A stretch of DNA of 64,000 nucleotides, from assembly GCF_033807575.1 (NCBI RefSeq), contig NC_084707.1, positions 16,974,550 to 17,038,549 of the forward strand. Direction: 5' to 3'. The position numbers and the translations under genes were made by a program. Below the pieces are notes generated by a model, which was not told the DNA's origin, ran no database searches, and saw only the letters and a program-made list of their open reading frames with translations. Positions 1-9,500 of this stretch are shown here, in pieces. Source of the DNA: Cydia pomonella (Eukaryota; Arthropoda; Insecta; Lepidoptera; Tortricidae). Positions within the stretch are counted from its first letter, which is position 1, and every line of letters begins with the position of its first letter.

Positions 1-427
1 TGTGCCCGTGAACTGGTGCACTAAACGTAAAGAAGCGAATATTTCGAATATTTTTGAGAAAAGTTACAGATCTAATAACTTTCATTTTGACTGGCGTTAC
101 TGTTGTCAACAAGTTGTCAATAAAGATTGAAGGGGTTGTATTCACGTGTTTTATTACATACCTGAATAAAACTGCAGTTGGTATTTTTGGCCAGTGATAT
201 ACCTAGGTATTTGTAGGTACAATAAAATACAATACTTTTTATTGCACACCTCACATATATAGTTTACAATAAATGTACTTGCAGAAACAAAGACAATTTG
301 ATAGAGGTAACAACAGGCGGTCTTATCGCTTAAGAGCGATCTATTTAGCGAGCGATTTATTTAATAAATTTATGAAAACGGTTTGCGGTACATGTGCTTA
401 CCTAATGACCAAAGAATATAAAAATAA
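1..427. other. AT-rich flank, no gene seen
   Basis: I see no exon, RNA gene or complete repeat here. A short open frame at 273-518 runs into the LTR at 428 and has no recognisable domain. The last bases before the LTR (aataa) nearly match those after the 3' LTR (aatac), consistent with a worn 5-bp target duplication. Confidence 0.5.
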
Positions 428-554
428 TGTGGTGAACCTCTTTACTCACAGCATTTATTATTTTTCTATCTTACATGCCGAATTCATATTGTCATTCACA
501 TACGTCATGTTTTGCTAATTAAAACCTACAGATAAGGTTTTGTCTATTATTTCA
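428..554 (+). repeat. 5' LTR, 127 bp
   Basis: Starts tgtggtgaacc and ends ttatttca; repeated without visible difference at 4144-4270. It contains an ATTAAA poly(A)-like signal at 518-523. If priming works as proposed, transcription should start near 505-511, making most of the LTR U3 and only about 45 bp R plus U5. Confidence 0.92.
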
Positions 555-569
555 ATTTAATTAGCAAAA
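510..569 (+). promoter_or_regulatory. Putative self-priming primer site pair
   Basis: The 14 bases ttttgctaattaaa (510-523, in the LTR) are the exact reverse complement of tttaattagcaaaa (556-569), which begins one or two bases after the LTR end, where a primer-binding site belongs. The geometry fits Tf1-type self-priming: the 5' end of the RNA folds back on the PBS, is cut after A523, and its 3' end primes toward U5. The complementarity is seen; the mechanism is inferred from the known Tf1/sushi group. Confidence 0.65.
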
Positions 570-586
570 GAAACGACTAATTACGA

Positions 587-3500
587 ATGGAAAAATATCT
601 ACGCCCTGAGCGGTTTGAAGGAGACCCATCGCAAAGCACCGCGGCTGCAGAATGGGAACATTGGAAGAAGACTTTCAACAACTTCCTTGCAGTGCAAATT
701 CTCTCTTCCGATCAGGTCAAGCTAAATATATTAATCAATCACCTATCTCCAAATGTCTATAACTACATAAGCGAGTGTCAAACTTACGAACAAGCTATAC
801 ACGTACTAGACGGGATTTACGTAAAACCAAAGAACATTCTCTACGCGCGACATGCTCTCGCTACACGAAAGCAAAACAGTGGAGAGACAATAGACACTTA
901 TATTCAATCCCTGAAACAATTATCTAAAGACTGTGACTTCACTGCCGTCGATAGCAATACAAACCGGGACGACAATATCCGTGATGCCTTCATAGCAGGA
1001 ATCTCTTCAACTAAAATAAGAGAAAGGCTTCTTGAGAACCTGAGCCTAACATTGGATGAAGCGCACAACCAAGCTCGCTCCCTAGAGATGGCAGAAGTCA
1101 ACACATTACATTACAACAACACCCCTGTGAATGCGACTATTGAAAACATACGGAATACTGCTGGCCCAAGCGAAAACTCTTCCGCTGCCACGCCAGCCTT
1201 GTCGTATCGCTCGAATAGAAAATGTTTCTTCTGCGGAGGACGTGTACATCTACGCAAGACCTGCCCCGCATTCGATGCTTCTTGTCAGCTTTGCAATAAG
1301 AAAGGACATTTCGCTAACGTTTGTCGTAGCAAGAATCAAACCAGCGCTGCAATACCTGATACGAATAACGTCAGTGCCAGTATCGTCGCTGCATCGCCAT
1401 CGTCGTTACGCAGAACAACGGTACCTACGTACATCAACGGTATCAAAGCTGAAGTATTGCTAGATACTGGCAGTGCCAAGAGCTTTATGGATTCTAAATT
1501 TGCCAAGTTATGTTCCTTGACAAGTAAGCCCAGCCAGCAGACAATATCCATGGCCTCTTTAACTCATAGTTCGCCAGTTGCAGGAGAAATAAGTATCGAT
1601 CTTACATTGGGCAAGCATTCATATGAGGACGTACGGCTACTGCTAGTAGAATATCTGTGTTCAGACGTCATTATAGGCCTCGACGTATTGGCTCAACATT
1701 CTTCTATCGAGTTCGAGTTTGGCGGCCCGAGAGAACCCTTAGTTGTCTGCAATGTGGCTGTAGCGTCCGTTCCTGCAGTACCTTTATTTGCAAACCTAAC
1801 TCCTGGATACAAACCGATTGCCATCAAGTCACGACGGTACAGTGATGACGATCGACGCTTTATTGAGGAGGAGATAAATAATCTTTTAAAGGAAGGTATT
1901 ATTGAAGAAAGCAGGTCACCGTGGCGAGCGCAGGTACTAATTACGAAGTCTACAACCCATAAGAAACGTCTTGTAGTCGACTACTCAAGAACTATTAATC
2001 AATATACTGAACTAGATGCTTACCCGCTTCCCTCCATTGAAGAATTAATTTCAAAAGTAGCCAAATACTCCGTCTTCAGCGCTATAGATTTGAAGAGTGC
2101 CTACCACCAGGTGCCAATTTTGCCAGAGGAGAGACATTTTACTGCGTTCGAAGCTGCCGGAAATCTTTACCAATTCCGACGTATCCCTTTTGGTGTTACC
2201 AATGGTGTTTCTAGCTTCCAGAGAACCATAGATTGGCTTATTCGGACAGAAAATCTAGCAGGCACATTTGCCTATCTCGACGATATAACAATATGTGGCA
2301 AGTCACCTGAAGAGCATGATACAAATTTGCAAAACTTTCTAACAGCTGCTAAAAAGTACGGTCTGACACTCAATGAAACCAAATCTACTTTTAAACAATC
2401 TGCCATTAATATACTTGGCTATACGATTGCTAATAATGTTATCAAACCGGACAACGCCAGATTAGAGCCTCTTTTAAAGCTACCTCCTCCGCATGACTTG
2501 CCCAGTATGCGCAGAGCCCTGGGCATGTTCGCTCACTACTCTAAGTGGATACCAAACTTCTCCGAAAAAGTACACGAGCTAGCAAAAACGAAGACATTTC
2601 CACTAACTAACACTATGATCAAAGATTTCGAAGATCTCAAGAAGTATATAGTAAAGTCCTGTGTTCATGCCATTGACGACAACGTTCCATTTACGGTTGA
2701 GACGGATGCATCGGAGCACTCAATTGCAGCGACGCTTTCACAGGCTGGCAGGCCTGTAGCATTCTATTCGAGAACGCTCAATCAAAGTGAACAGAACCAT
2801 TCGGCGATCGAGAAAGAAGCTTACGCAATCGTTGAATCCTTGAAGAAATGGCGGCATTTTCTCATCGGGAAGCTATTTCTGCTAATTACTGATCAGCGTT
2901 CTGTTTCCTTTATGTTTGACAAGAAACACACCAGTAAAATCAAAAATGAGAAAATCCAGCGCTGGCGCCTGGAGCTGTCACCATACAAATATGACATTGT
3001 GTACAGACCCGGCACGCAGAACCATGTAGCGGATGCTCTCTCCCGTGTCTGCGCCATCGTCAATACACCTGCGGAGCTGCAATCTCTCCATGAAGCTCTC
3101 TGTCACCCCGGAGTGACAAGAATGGCACATTGGGTTCGTTCCAAAAACTTGGTATATTCCACTGAAGAAATAAGGAACATGACGAACCAATGTCGCATCT
3201 GCTCAGAAGTTAAGCCTAGATTCTCTAAACCAGATCCACAAAATAGACTCATAAAAGCTGTAGCGCCATTTGAAAGACTGAGCATGGATTTTAAAGGACC
3301 TGTACCATCCAGTTCCAGATCAAGCAACAAATACATTTTAACAGTGATCGATGAGTATTCCCGATTTCCGTTTGCTTTTCCATGCTCTGACATAAGCGCC
3401 AAAACTGTTATTAAACATTTAGACAGCATTTTTAGTATGTTTGGCATGCCAGCCTACATACACTCCGATCGAGGGACATCTTTCTTGTCGGCAGAGGTGA

Positions 3501-4048
3501 AGGACTTTTTCAACTCCAGAGGAGTAGCAACAAGTCGTACAACGCCATACAATCCGCAAGGAAATGGTCAAGTTGAGAAACTGAATTCTACCCTGTGGAA
3601 ATCTATTCAGCTAGCGCTGAAGTCTCGAAACCTACCAATAGAATGTTGGGAGGATGTTCTTCCACAAGCGTTGCATTCGATACGTTCGCTGCTATGCACA
3701 ACTACGAACTGCACGCCACACGAGAGGATGTTCCGCCATCCGCGAAAATCAGCAAACGGAGAATCAATTCCGACATGGCTAACTAGCTCGAACAAGGTTC
3801 TTATGCGACGATTTGATCGAAAATCGAAGTACCAACCGTTAGTAGAAGAAGTGGAGGTATTAGAAACCAACCCCACTTATTCATACGTACGGACTGAAGA
3901 TGGACGAGAGACGACTGTGTCCAATCGTCACCTAGCTCCTCTCGGGTGCTGTGATAACGGTGACAACGAGTATGTAGCCGTTCGCTACTCCGTCGTCGCA
4001 GTCGCCATCCGAAACTCTGCAAGAAATGCCAGAGCCACCGAGCCCTGA
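587..4048 (+). CDS. Gag-Pol polyprotein of Ty3/gypsy-type element
   Basis: A single 1,153-residue frame encodes capsid and all enzymes. In order: Gag-like N-terminus; two CX2CX4HX4C zinc knuckles at residues 213-226 and 233-246; aspartic protease with DTG at 293; reverse transcriptase with YLDD at 563-566; RNase H starting at ETDAS (705-709); integrase HHCC zinc region from H835; integrase catalytic core with D901, D961 and E997, the last two 35 residues apart as expected. A basic tail follows. Gag and Pol are fused in frame with no slippage site, so Gag excess must come from processing or another route. The ATG at 587 is the first in frame and lies 18 bp after the proposed primer site. No stop or frameshift is visible, so it could be active. 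Clade within Ty3/gypsy is not certain. Confidence 0.93.
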   Translation: MEKYLRPERFEGDPSQSTAAAEWEHWKKTFNNFLAVQILSSDQVKLNILINHLSPNVYNYISECQTYEQAIHVLDGIYVKPKNILYARHALATRKQNSGETIDTYIQSLKQLSKDCDFTAVDSNTNRDDNIRDAFIAGISSTKIRERLLENLSLTLDEAHNQARSLEMAEVNTLHYNNTPVNATIENIRNTAGPSENSSAATPALSYRSNRKCFFCGGRVHLRKTCPAFDASCQLCNKKGHFANVCRSKNQTSAAIPDTNNVSASIVAASPSSLRRTTVPTYINGIKAEVLLDTGSAKSFMDSKFAKLCSLTSKPSQQTISMASLTHSSPVAGEISIDLTLGKHSYEDVRLLLVEYLCSDVIIGLDVLAQHSSIEFEFGGPREPLVVCNVAVASVPAVPLFANLTPGYKPIAIKSRRYSDDDRRFIEEEINNLLKEGIIEESRSPWRAQVLITKSTTHKKRLVVDYSRTINQYTELDAYPLPSIEELISKVAKYSVFSAIDLKSAYHQVPILPEERHFTAFEAAGNLYQFRRIPFGVTNGVSSFQRTIDWLIRTENLAGTFAYLDDITICGKSPEEHDTNLQNFLTAAKKYGLTLNETKSTFKQSAINILGYTIANNVIKPDNARLEPLLKLPPPHDLPSMRRALGMFAHYSKWIPNFSEKVHELAKTKTFPLTNTMIKDFEDLKKYIVKSCVHAIDDNVPFTVETDASEHSIAATLSQAGRPVAFYSRTLNQSEQNHSAIEKEAYAIVESLKKWRHFLIGKLFLLITDQRSVSFMFDKKHTSKIKNEKIQRWRLELSPYKYDIVYRPGTQNHVADALSRVCAIVNTPAELQSLHEALCHPGVTRMAHWVRSKNLVYSTEEIRNMTNQCRICSEVKPRFSKPDPQNRLIKAVAPFERLSMDFKGPVPSSSRSSNKYILTVIDEYSRFPFAFPCSDISAKTVIKHLDSIFSMFGMPAYIHSDRGTSFLSAEVKDFFNSRGVATSRTTPYNPQGNGQVEKLNSTLWKSIQLALKSRNLPIECWEDVLPQALHSIRSLLCTTTNCTPHERMFRHPRKSANGESIPTWLTSSNKVLMRRFDRKSKYQPLVEEVEVLETNPTYSYVRTEDGRETTVSNRHLAPLGCCDNGDNEYVAVRYSVVAVAIRNSARNARATEP

Positions 4049-4143
4049 TAGAAATGAACCCACAGGTGCGGAACAACCCCGGAGGTCCGGCAGAATCCGG
4101 AATTCGCCTAAGTATTTATCCGATTATATCTGGCCCGGGTGAA

Positions 4144-4270
4144 TGTGGTGAACCTCTTTACTCACAGCATTTATTATTTTTCTATCTTACATGCCGAATT
4201 CATATTGTCATTCACATACGTCATGTTTTGCTAATTAAAACCTACAGATAAGGTTTTGTCTATTATTTCA
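4144..4270 (+). repeat. 3' LTR, 127 bp
   Basis: Identical to 428-554 in my reading. It follows a 95-bp spacer after the Gag-Pol stop and supplies the poly(A) signal for the element. Confidence 0.92.
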
Positions 4271-4738
4271 AATACCTACTTACTTCGTGCTCACTTCATG
4301 ACCAAAACCAAGCAAAAGGCACTATAACGGCAGGTATGAGTATAGTACATAGAGGTAAAATAAGTACTTATAGAGATGTATGAAAAGGTAGAGCCGGCAG
4401 ATGCCCGAACGAGATGCTCTTATGGGACTTTCGGTAAGAGTAGCAGAGAAAGCGCTATGATTGTTTGTCTTTGTCACAGTATTTTTAATTACTTACCGTA
4501 AATTTTAGTAAGGCTTATGGTGGGCAACAAATAATAACCCGACCAAATTACGTAGGTCGTTTTTGGTTTGTTGACAGGAATGTTAAAACGTGTTTTTAAA
4601 CTTAGGCGCATTGCATATGTTCTGTCCCTCACGGGCGCACCCGTATAGCAAATCTAGTTGATCCTACCAGGCTACAATACTATAGATAGTATGAGTGCTT
4701 TTTGTACTGCCATCTGTACGTTCATTACTGAGAGTTCA
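4271..4738. other. No gene seen between LTR element and MITEs
   Basis: Mixed-composition noncoding DNA. No exon, RNA gene or clear terminal repeat could be found. Confidence 0.5.
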
Positions 4739-5300
4739 GGGGGCCTACCGCGAAAACCGAAATTCGCAAATTGCGGGGATCTTTCTCTATTACTCTGACG
4801 AAGACGTAATTAGAGTGAAAGAGATAAATGCCCGCAATAGGGTTGTTTCCATCTATAAATCTTAGGGCAGAATTGTATCCCAATAAATCCTTTTGGATTA
4901 TAAGAACATGTTAAACTACTTTTAGGGGACCTGTAATGACGATATTTTTGTAAATATTGAATTTAAAATATCTTTTGGCACTCAAAACGTCATTGAAGAT
5001 TCTGATGACGTCACAACTCTCGGATTGACACTGTTGACAGTTGACAGTTCGTATCTTCTACGTTTGTATGTAGTTATGTGTCAAACCGTAAACTGTGACG
5101 TCACACAATTTTCAAAGAGCGTTTTGGACGCGAAAGCATCTGTCAAAATATATTTTGTTAATTTAACATATTTAAAGCCGTTTTTAGTATAAAAGTTGAA
5201 TTTTAGGGAAACTTTTAGTTAATATAGAACGTAATACAAGCGTTTCAAAAAATTGGAAACAACCCTATTGACGAACTTCGATTTTTGTGGTAGGCCCCCA
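4739..5300 (+). mobile_element. MITE family A, copy 1, split by a MITE family B copy
   Basis: The ends are inverted: gggcctaccgcgaaaaccga on the left and tcgatttttgtggtaggccc on the right. The unbroken copy at 5642-5773 shows that the two halves belong together, the break falling in its gcaattgacg. No coding capacity. Confidence 0.8.
4839..5266 (+). mobile_element. MITE family B, copy 1 (nested)
   Basis: Ends AGGGTTGTTTCCA and TTGGAAACAACCCT are inverted repeats, with TA on each side. About 428 bp; it lacks roughly 40 bp (around cacgtcacgtgaccaaac) present in the copies at 20087 and 60074. Target TA suggests a Tc1/mariner-type mobiliser. Noncoding. Confidence 0.85.
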
Positions 5301-5330
5301 GTAGTGTGATTCGGGAGCATTCTTCGTTAA

Positions 5331-5641
5331 GGGCCCACCACACTCGTGCGCGAATCGAGGCGCGAAGCCGCGAACGCGAGTGTGGATGGCCCTCGCGTCG
5401 ATTTCGCAGATTGTTCACGCATTCGCGCCTTATTCCCCGTTTTTTGTCAGTATTTGGCCCGCGTCAAAGGAGACGCGAAGCGCGAACTTGCAAGAATCCA
5501 CACTCGCAATTGCTTCGAGCCGCGATTCGCTCACGAGTCGGTTAATCTGTTAAACAGTCATAACCTTCTATGGTGGCTATTTGGTTATTGGGTGCGAACT
5601 TGATCAACCAAAAATCAATTTGACAGTTCCCAGGTTGAATC
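5331..5641. repeat. CpG-rich palindromic repeat segment
   Basis: A GC-rich block stands out from its AT-rich surroundings. It holds repeated cgcgaa / cacactcg motifs on both strands (for example gcgagtgtgga near 5380 and tccacactcgc near 5500). Similar motifs return at 5975-6050 after the family A MITEs, so this may be one foldback element split by them. Open frames here are by-products of high GC. Confidence 0.5.
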
Positions 5642-5773
5642 AGGGGGCTTACCGCGAAAACCGAAATACGCAAATTGCGGGGATCTTTCTCTTTTACTCT
5701 TACTAAGACGTAATTAGAGTGACAGAGAAAAATGCCCGCAATTGACGAACTTCGATTTTCCCGGTAGGAGCCC
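5642..5773 (+). mobile_element. MITE family A, copy 2 (uninterrupted)
   Basis: About 132 bp with ends agggggcttaccgcgaaaac and gattttcccggtaggagccc. It is the empty-site reference for copy 1. Confidence 0.8.
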
Positions 5774-5774
5774 A

Positions 5775-5896
5775 GAGGGCTTACCGCGAACCACGTTCGT
5801 AAGCATGACAGGGAGGCATCCCTGTCATGCTTACGCACAAATTTACGAGTGCGAGAGAGAGGCAACACGTCGAACGTGGTTCGCGGTAGGCCCTCA
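5775..5896. mobile_element. MITE family A-like palindrome
   Basis: Near-perfect foldback: gagggcttaccgcgaaccac on the left pairs with gtggttcgcggtaggccctc on the right, and the centre (gcatgacaggg / ccctgtcatgc) is also palindromic. The ends match family A but the interior differs. Confidence 0.75.
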
Positions 5897-6354
5897 GTGC
5901 GTTGCCGCAAACTAAATCCGATCAGCTGACGTTTCGGCGCCATCTTGCCACGAACCAAACTGCGAAATCGCCGTGAAGTTGTGCGAGTGTGGAGTCTACG
6001 TCAACGTCGTGATATGTTCGCTCCGCGAAGTCGCGCTGCGATTCACGCGCATAGTGAGGGGGCTTTACATTGAGTGTTTCTATTTATTTTTTAGATGACG
6101 TTATTTTTGACTTATGATTTGCACGCTCGAAAAGATGGCTTAAATATAGTCACAATGACATGTCATGTGTCACTGTCTACTGTTACAGCTGTCAATGTCA
6201 TATTTAGTTATCTCTTGGTCATCTCGTTTGACTCGTTTTCACTCAATCATTGTTATTGTTTCCCAAGTTGGTTGTGGTTGTAAATTTCCGTTTAACAAGC
6301 TGAAGTGACGAACCCTCTAAATTCAAAAAACCCGTAACGTTATTTTCAATTACA
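5897..6354 (+). promoter_or_regulatory. 5' flank of the sorting nexin gene
   Basis: The upstream region and presumed 5' UTR of the gene starting at 6355. It contains the end of the CpG-rich repeat (to about 6062) and then AT-rich DNA with several tgtca/tgaca motifs. No TATA box at a convincing position; the transcription start cannot be placed. Confidence 0.35.
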
Positions 6355-6570
6355 ATGATAAAGTTTGAAATAGTGTCTTCCAGAATATCTACAGGCAATG
6401 GGTCAGATAAGAAGTTTGTGGTTTACATGTTACAAGTCAGGCAGGATATTAGCAGACTTGATCCAGAGCCCGTTAACGTAGAAAGGAGATACACTCAGTT
6501 TTTGGATCTGTACAATGGACTCAAAAAGGATTTCCCAACGATTTTAAGCACCATATCATTCCCTAGAAAG
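6355..6570 (+). CDS. Snx21: SNX exon 1: PX domain
   Basis: Seventy-two codons from ATG to FPRK, phase 0, followed by donor gtatgag. It carries the RRY motif and the core strands of the PX fold. Confidence 0.85.
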
Positions 6571-9500
6571 GTATGAGTCATGTATTATTTATTAAACAAC
6601 AAAGAAGTATTTCCTAAGTGGGCGTTACTTCATTTATAACGTGTTGTTCCAGGATTTTTAATACATATTTGTAATATTTTTATTAAATCTGTTTCATTCC
6701 TGAAGAAAATTGATTTTAAATAGTGCCTTTCACAGGCTGAAAGAAAAGAAAAATTTTCGTATTCAGGATGAAATATGTTTTTTATACTTTTCAGATGGTA
6801 GTGGGCAATTTTGACCCTAACTTGATAACAGCCAGAGCTACAGCATTTGAGGCATTATTGAAGCTTATATCAGAGGAATCGCGTCTTAGAGAGTCCCCGG
6901 CAGCTATAGCATTTTTCCAAGATGTGGAGTTAGCCGAAGCCAGACAACTGATGTTCGAAGGATCTCATGACATGGCACTTTCTGTGCTGGAAACTAGTTT
7001 CAGATTATTAAATAAGGTAATTTGTGTACATAATGACTAATCTTATGGTCTCGTAATCTTAATGGTTACTATTGGTAATGTAGGACATAATTTGCACTGC
7101 TAATGATTACTCATTTAGAGAACAATAACTATATTTTATTATGATCTAATAGAATGAATAAATAATGTGTGCTCCAATTAAATTAATTAGATTATACTTT
7201 TAACCACTTATTAACCATCAAATTATTTATTTATCAAATTGTACTTATACAACACTGCCTAACAAATAAATGGCCGTCTCTCAAATGAAAATTGAATGTA
7301 AACATGTACCTTAAATTATTTATTTATAAGTTCCATTTTCAAAAACATTTGTTTCTGAGATACCATCAGTTAGCTTATTTAGGAGGGCAGAACAGGAAAA
7401 CTATTATTTTTTCTAGGTTTTATTCTATGACTTAGGTATTTGTCACTACCAAATGTGGGGTAATTCCGAAAATCGGCCATGGTACTTATCAATCAGAGTC
7501 CCAAAATGCCTTCTGAAATCTAATATTTATACTACACATTGCAGGTGTACACAGACCGGTCGCGGGTGGTGCTGAGCGCGCTGTGCCGCGTGGTGGCGTG
7601 CGCGGCCACGAGCGGCGGCGCACTGGCCGGGCCGGTGGAGCGCTGGGCGCAGCTTGCGCTCCGCCGCTACGAGGCCGTTAGCGACGATGATCTGTTGCTC
7701 ATATATATTCCGCTGCTGCACACGTGTATATCAATATGGTGAGTTTATATCTTATTTCATACATAGTACACATACATATAAAGTAGGATAAGCGCAGGCT
7801 GGTGTGGTTTCATTTGAAATTGAATGGCATGGAACGCCAGTTCATACCCATGAGTTTCTCGAAAATTATCTATCTAGAGATCCCTTTTACGGATAAGTTC
7901 GCCTTTGTACATAACATTTTTTTTTGTTTTGTTTTGTCTGTTTTATGTTAACCTGTTTAAGTACAATAAAGTGACATACATACATACATACATCTATGAT
8001 TTGTCATTTGAAAATTATATAGCAGACTTTTCGGTGGAGGAAAATATTATGAGGAAACTTGAAAAATCCCAATGAGGCCTGATTTTCCTTGTAAGTTAGA
8101 AGGTCATTTGGCTCAGTTGATGTTTGAGATTAGGTTACCAAAAGCAGACCTTGGGCTCATTTTTAATGCAACTGAGAAAGCTCTAAAATAAAGTAAGATA
8201 CATAAAGTCTAAGCTTACAGTCTAGAACGAGATTTGTTCTTTGAAGTATGGATATTTATTTCTATTTGATGTTAAATTAAATCCTTTGATAGCAGTACAG
8301 TCAGCATCAAAAGTAGCGAATGAAACAACGCGCCAAAAGTATCTGATATTCCGGAAAACTTTTCCAAATATAGATAAATTTCTAAAATTCGCGTTAAGAG
8401 CCCATCAACGTGCTCACTAGCGCCACTGGAAAATAATTGTGATTATTTTAATTGTACGATACATATTTAATAACCGCCGCTATGTACTGTATTTTGTATC
8501 TAAGTACCTTTTGAATACATCAAGCTAGTTTCTATGTTGCTGGATTCGTCGATCTATGAACTCAAAACAAAAACGGCCGTTTTAACTTTGGACGCCTAGA
8601 TTGACGAATCCAGCAACGTAAAAACTATTCTGATGTATTCAAAAGGTACTTAAATACTAAATACAATACGTAGCGGCCCCCTTTTTAGGGTTCCGTAGCC
8701 AAATGGCAAAAAACGGAACCCTTATAGATTCGTCATGTCCGTCTGTCTGTCCGATTCTGTCACAGCCACTTTTTTCCGAAACTATAAGAGTTGTACTGTT
8801 CAAACTTAGTAAGTGGATGTATTCTATGAACCGCATTAAGATTTTCACACAAAAATAGAAAAAAAAACAATAAATTTTGGGGGTTCCCCATACTTAGAAC
8901 TGAAACTCAAAAAATCTTTTTTCATCAAACCCATACGTGTGGGGTATCTAAGGATAGGTCTTCAAAAATGATATTGAGGTTTCTAATATCATTTTTTTCT
9001 AAAATGAATGGTTTGCGCGAGAGACACTTCCAAAGTGGTAAAATGTGTGTCCCCCCCCCCCCGTAACTTCTAAAATAACAGAATGAAAAATCTAAAAAAA
9101 ATATATGATATACATTGCCATGTAAACTTCCACCGAAAATTGGTTTGAACGAGATCTAGTAAGTAGTTTTTTTTAATACGTCATCAAATTAAAAAAAAAA
9201 ATTTTTTTCAACATACCCATACATGTGGGGTATCTATGGATAGGTCTTCAAAAATGATATTAAGGTTTCTAATATCATTTTTTTCTAAACTGAATAGTTT
9301 GCGCGAGAGAACCTCCCAAAGTGAAAAAAAGTATGTCCCCCCCCCCTGTAACTTCTAAAATAACAGAATGAAAAATCTAAAAAAAATATATGATATACAT
9401 TACGATGCAAACTTCTAACGAAAATTGGTTTGAACGAGATCTAGTGAGTAGTTTTTTTTAATACGTCATAAAATTAAAAAAAAAAAAATTTTTGTCAAAC

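Larger units (their letters stand above)
428..4270 (+). mobile_element. Complete Ty3/gypsy-type LTR retrotransposon
   Basis: Two LTRs of about 127 bp, identical as far as I can read and bounded by TG...CA, enclose one uninterrupted Gag-Pol frame (587-4048). All catalytic motifs of protease, reverse transcriptase, RNase H and integrase are present, with the integrase after RNase H as in Ty3/gypsy elements. The LTRs are very short for the group. The sequence just inside the 5' LTR matches no tRNA end I recognise; it is complementary to a segment of the LTR itself. No envelope gene follows pol. Identical LTRs and an open frame suggest a recent insertion. Target duplication is imperfect (aataa/aatac). 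A purine tract before the 3' LTR is weak (gggtgaa). Confidence 0.93.

Noticed and set aside
273..518. Open frame of 81 codons before the LTR element
   Set aside because: It runs into the LTR, has no domain and no splice support.
428..4270. Endogenous retrovirus with envelope
   Set aside because: Only 95 bp separate the Gag-Pol stop from the 3' LTR, so there is no room for env.
5306..5958. Several GC-rich open frames
   Set aside because: They lie in palindromic repeats; high CpG removes stops by chance.
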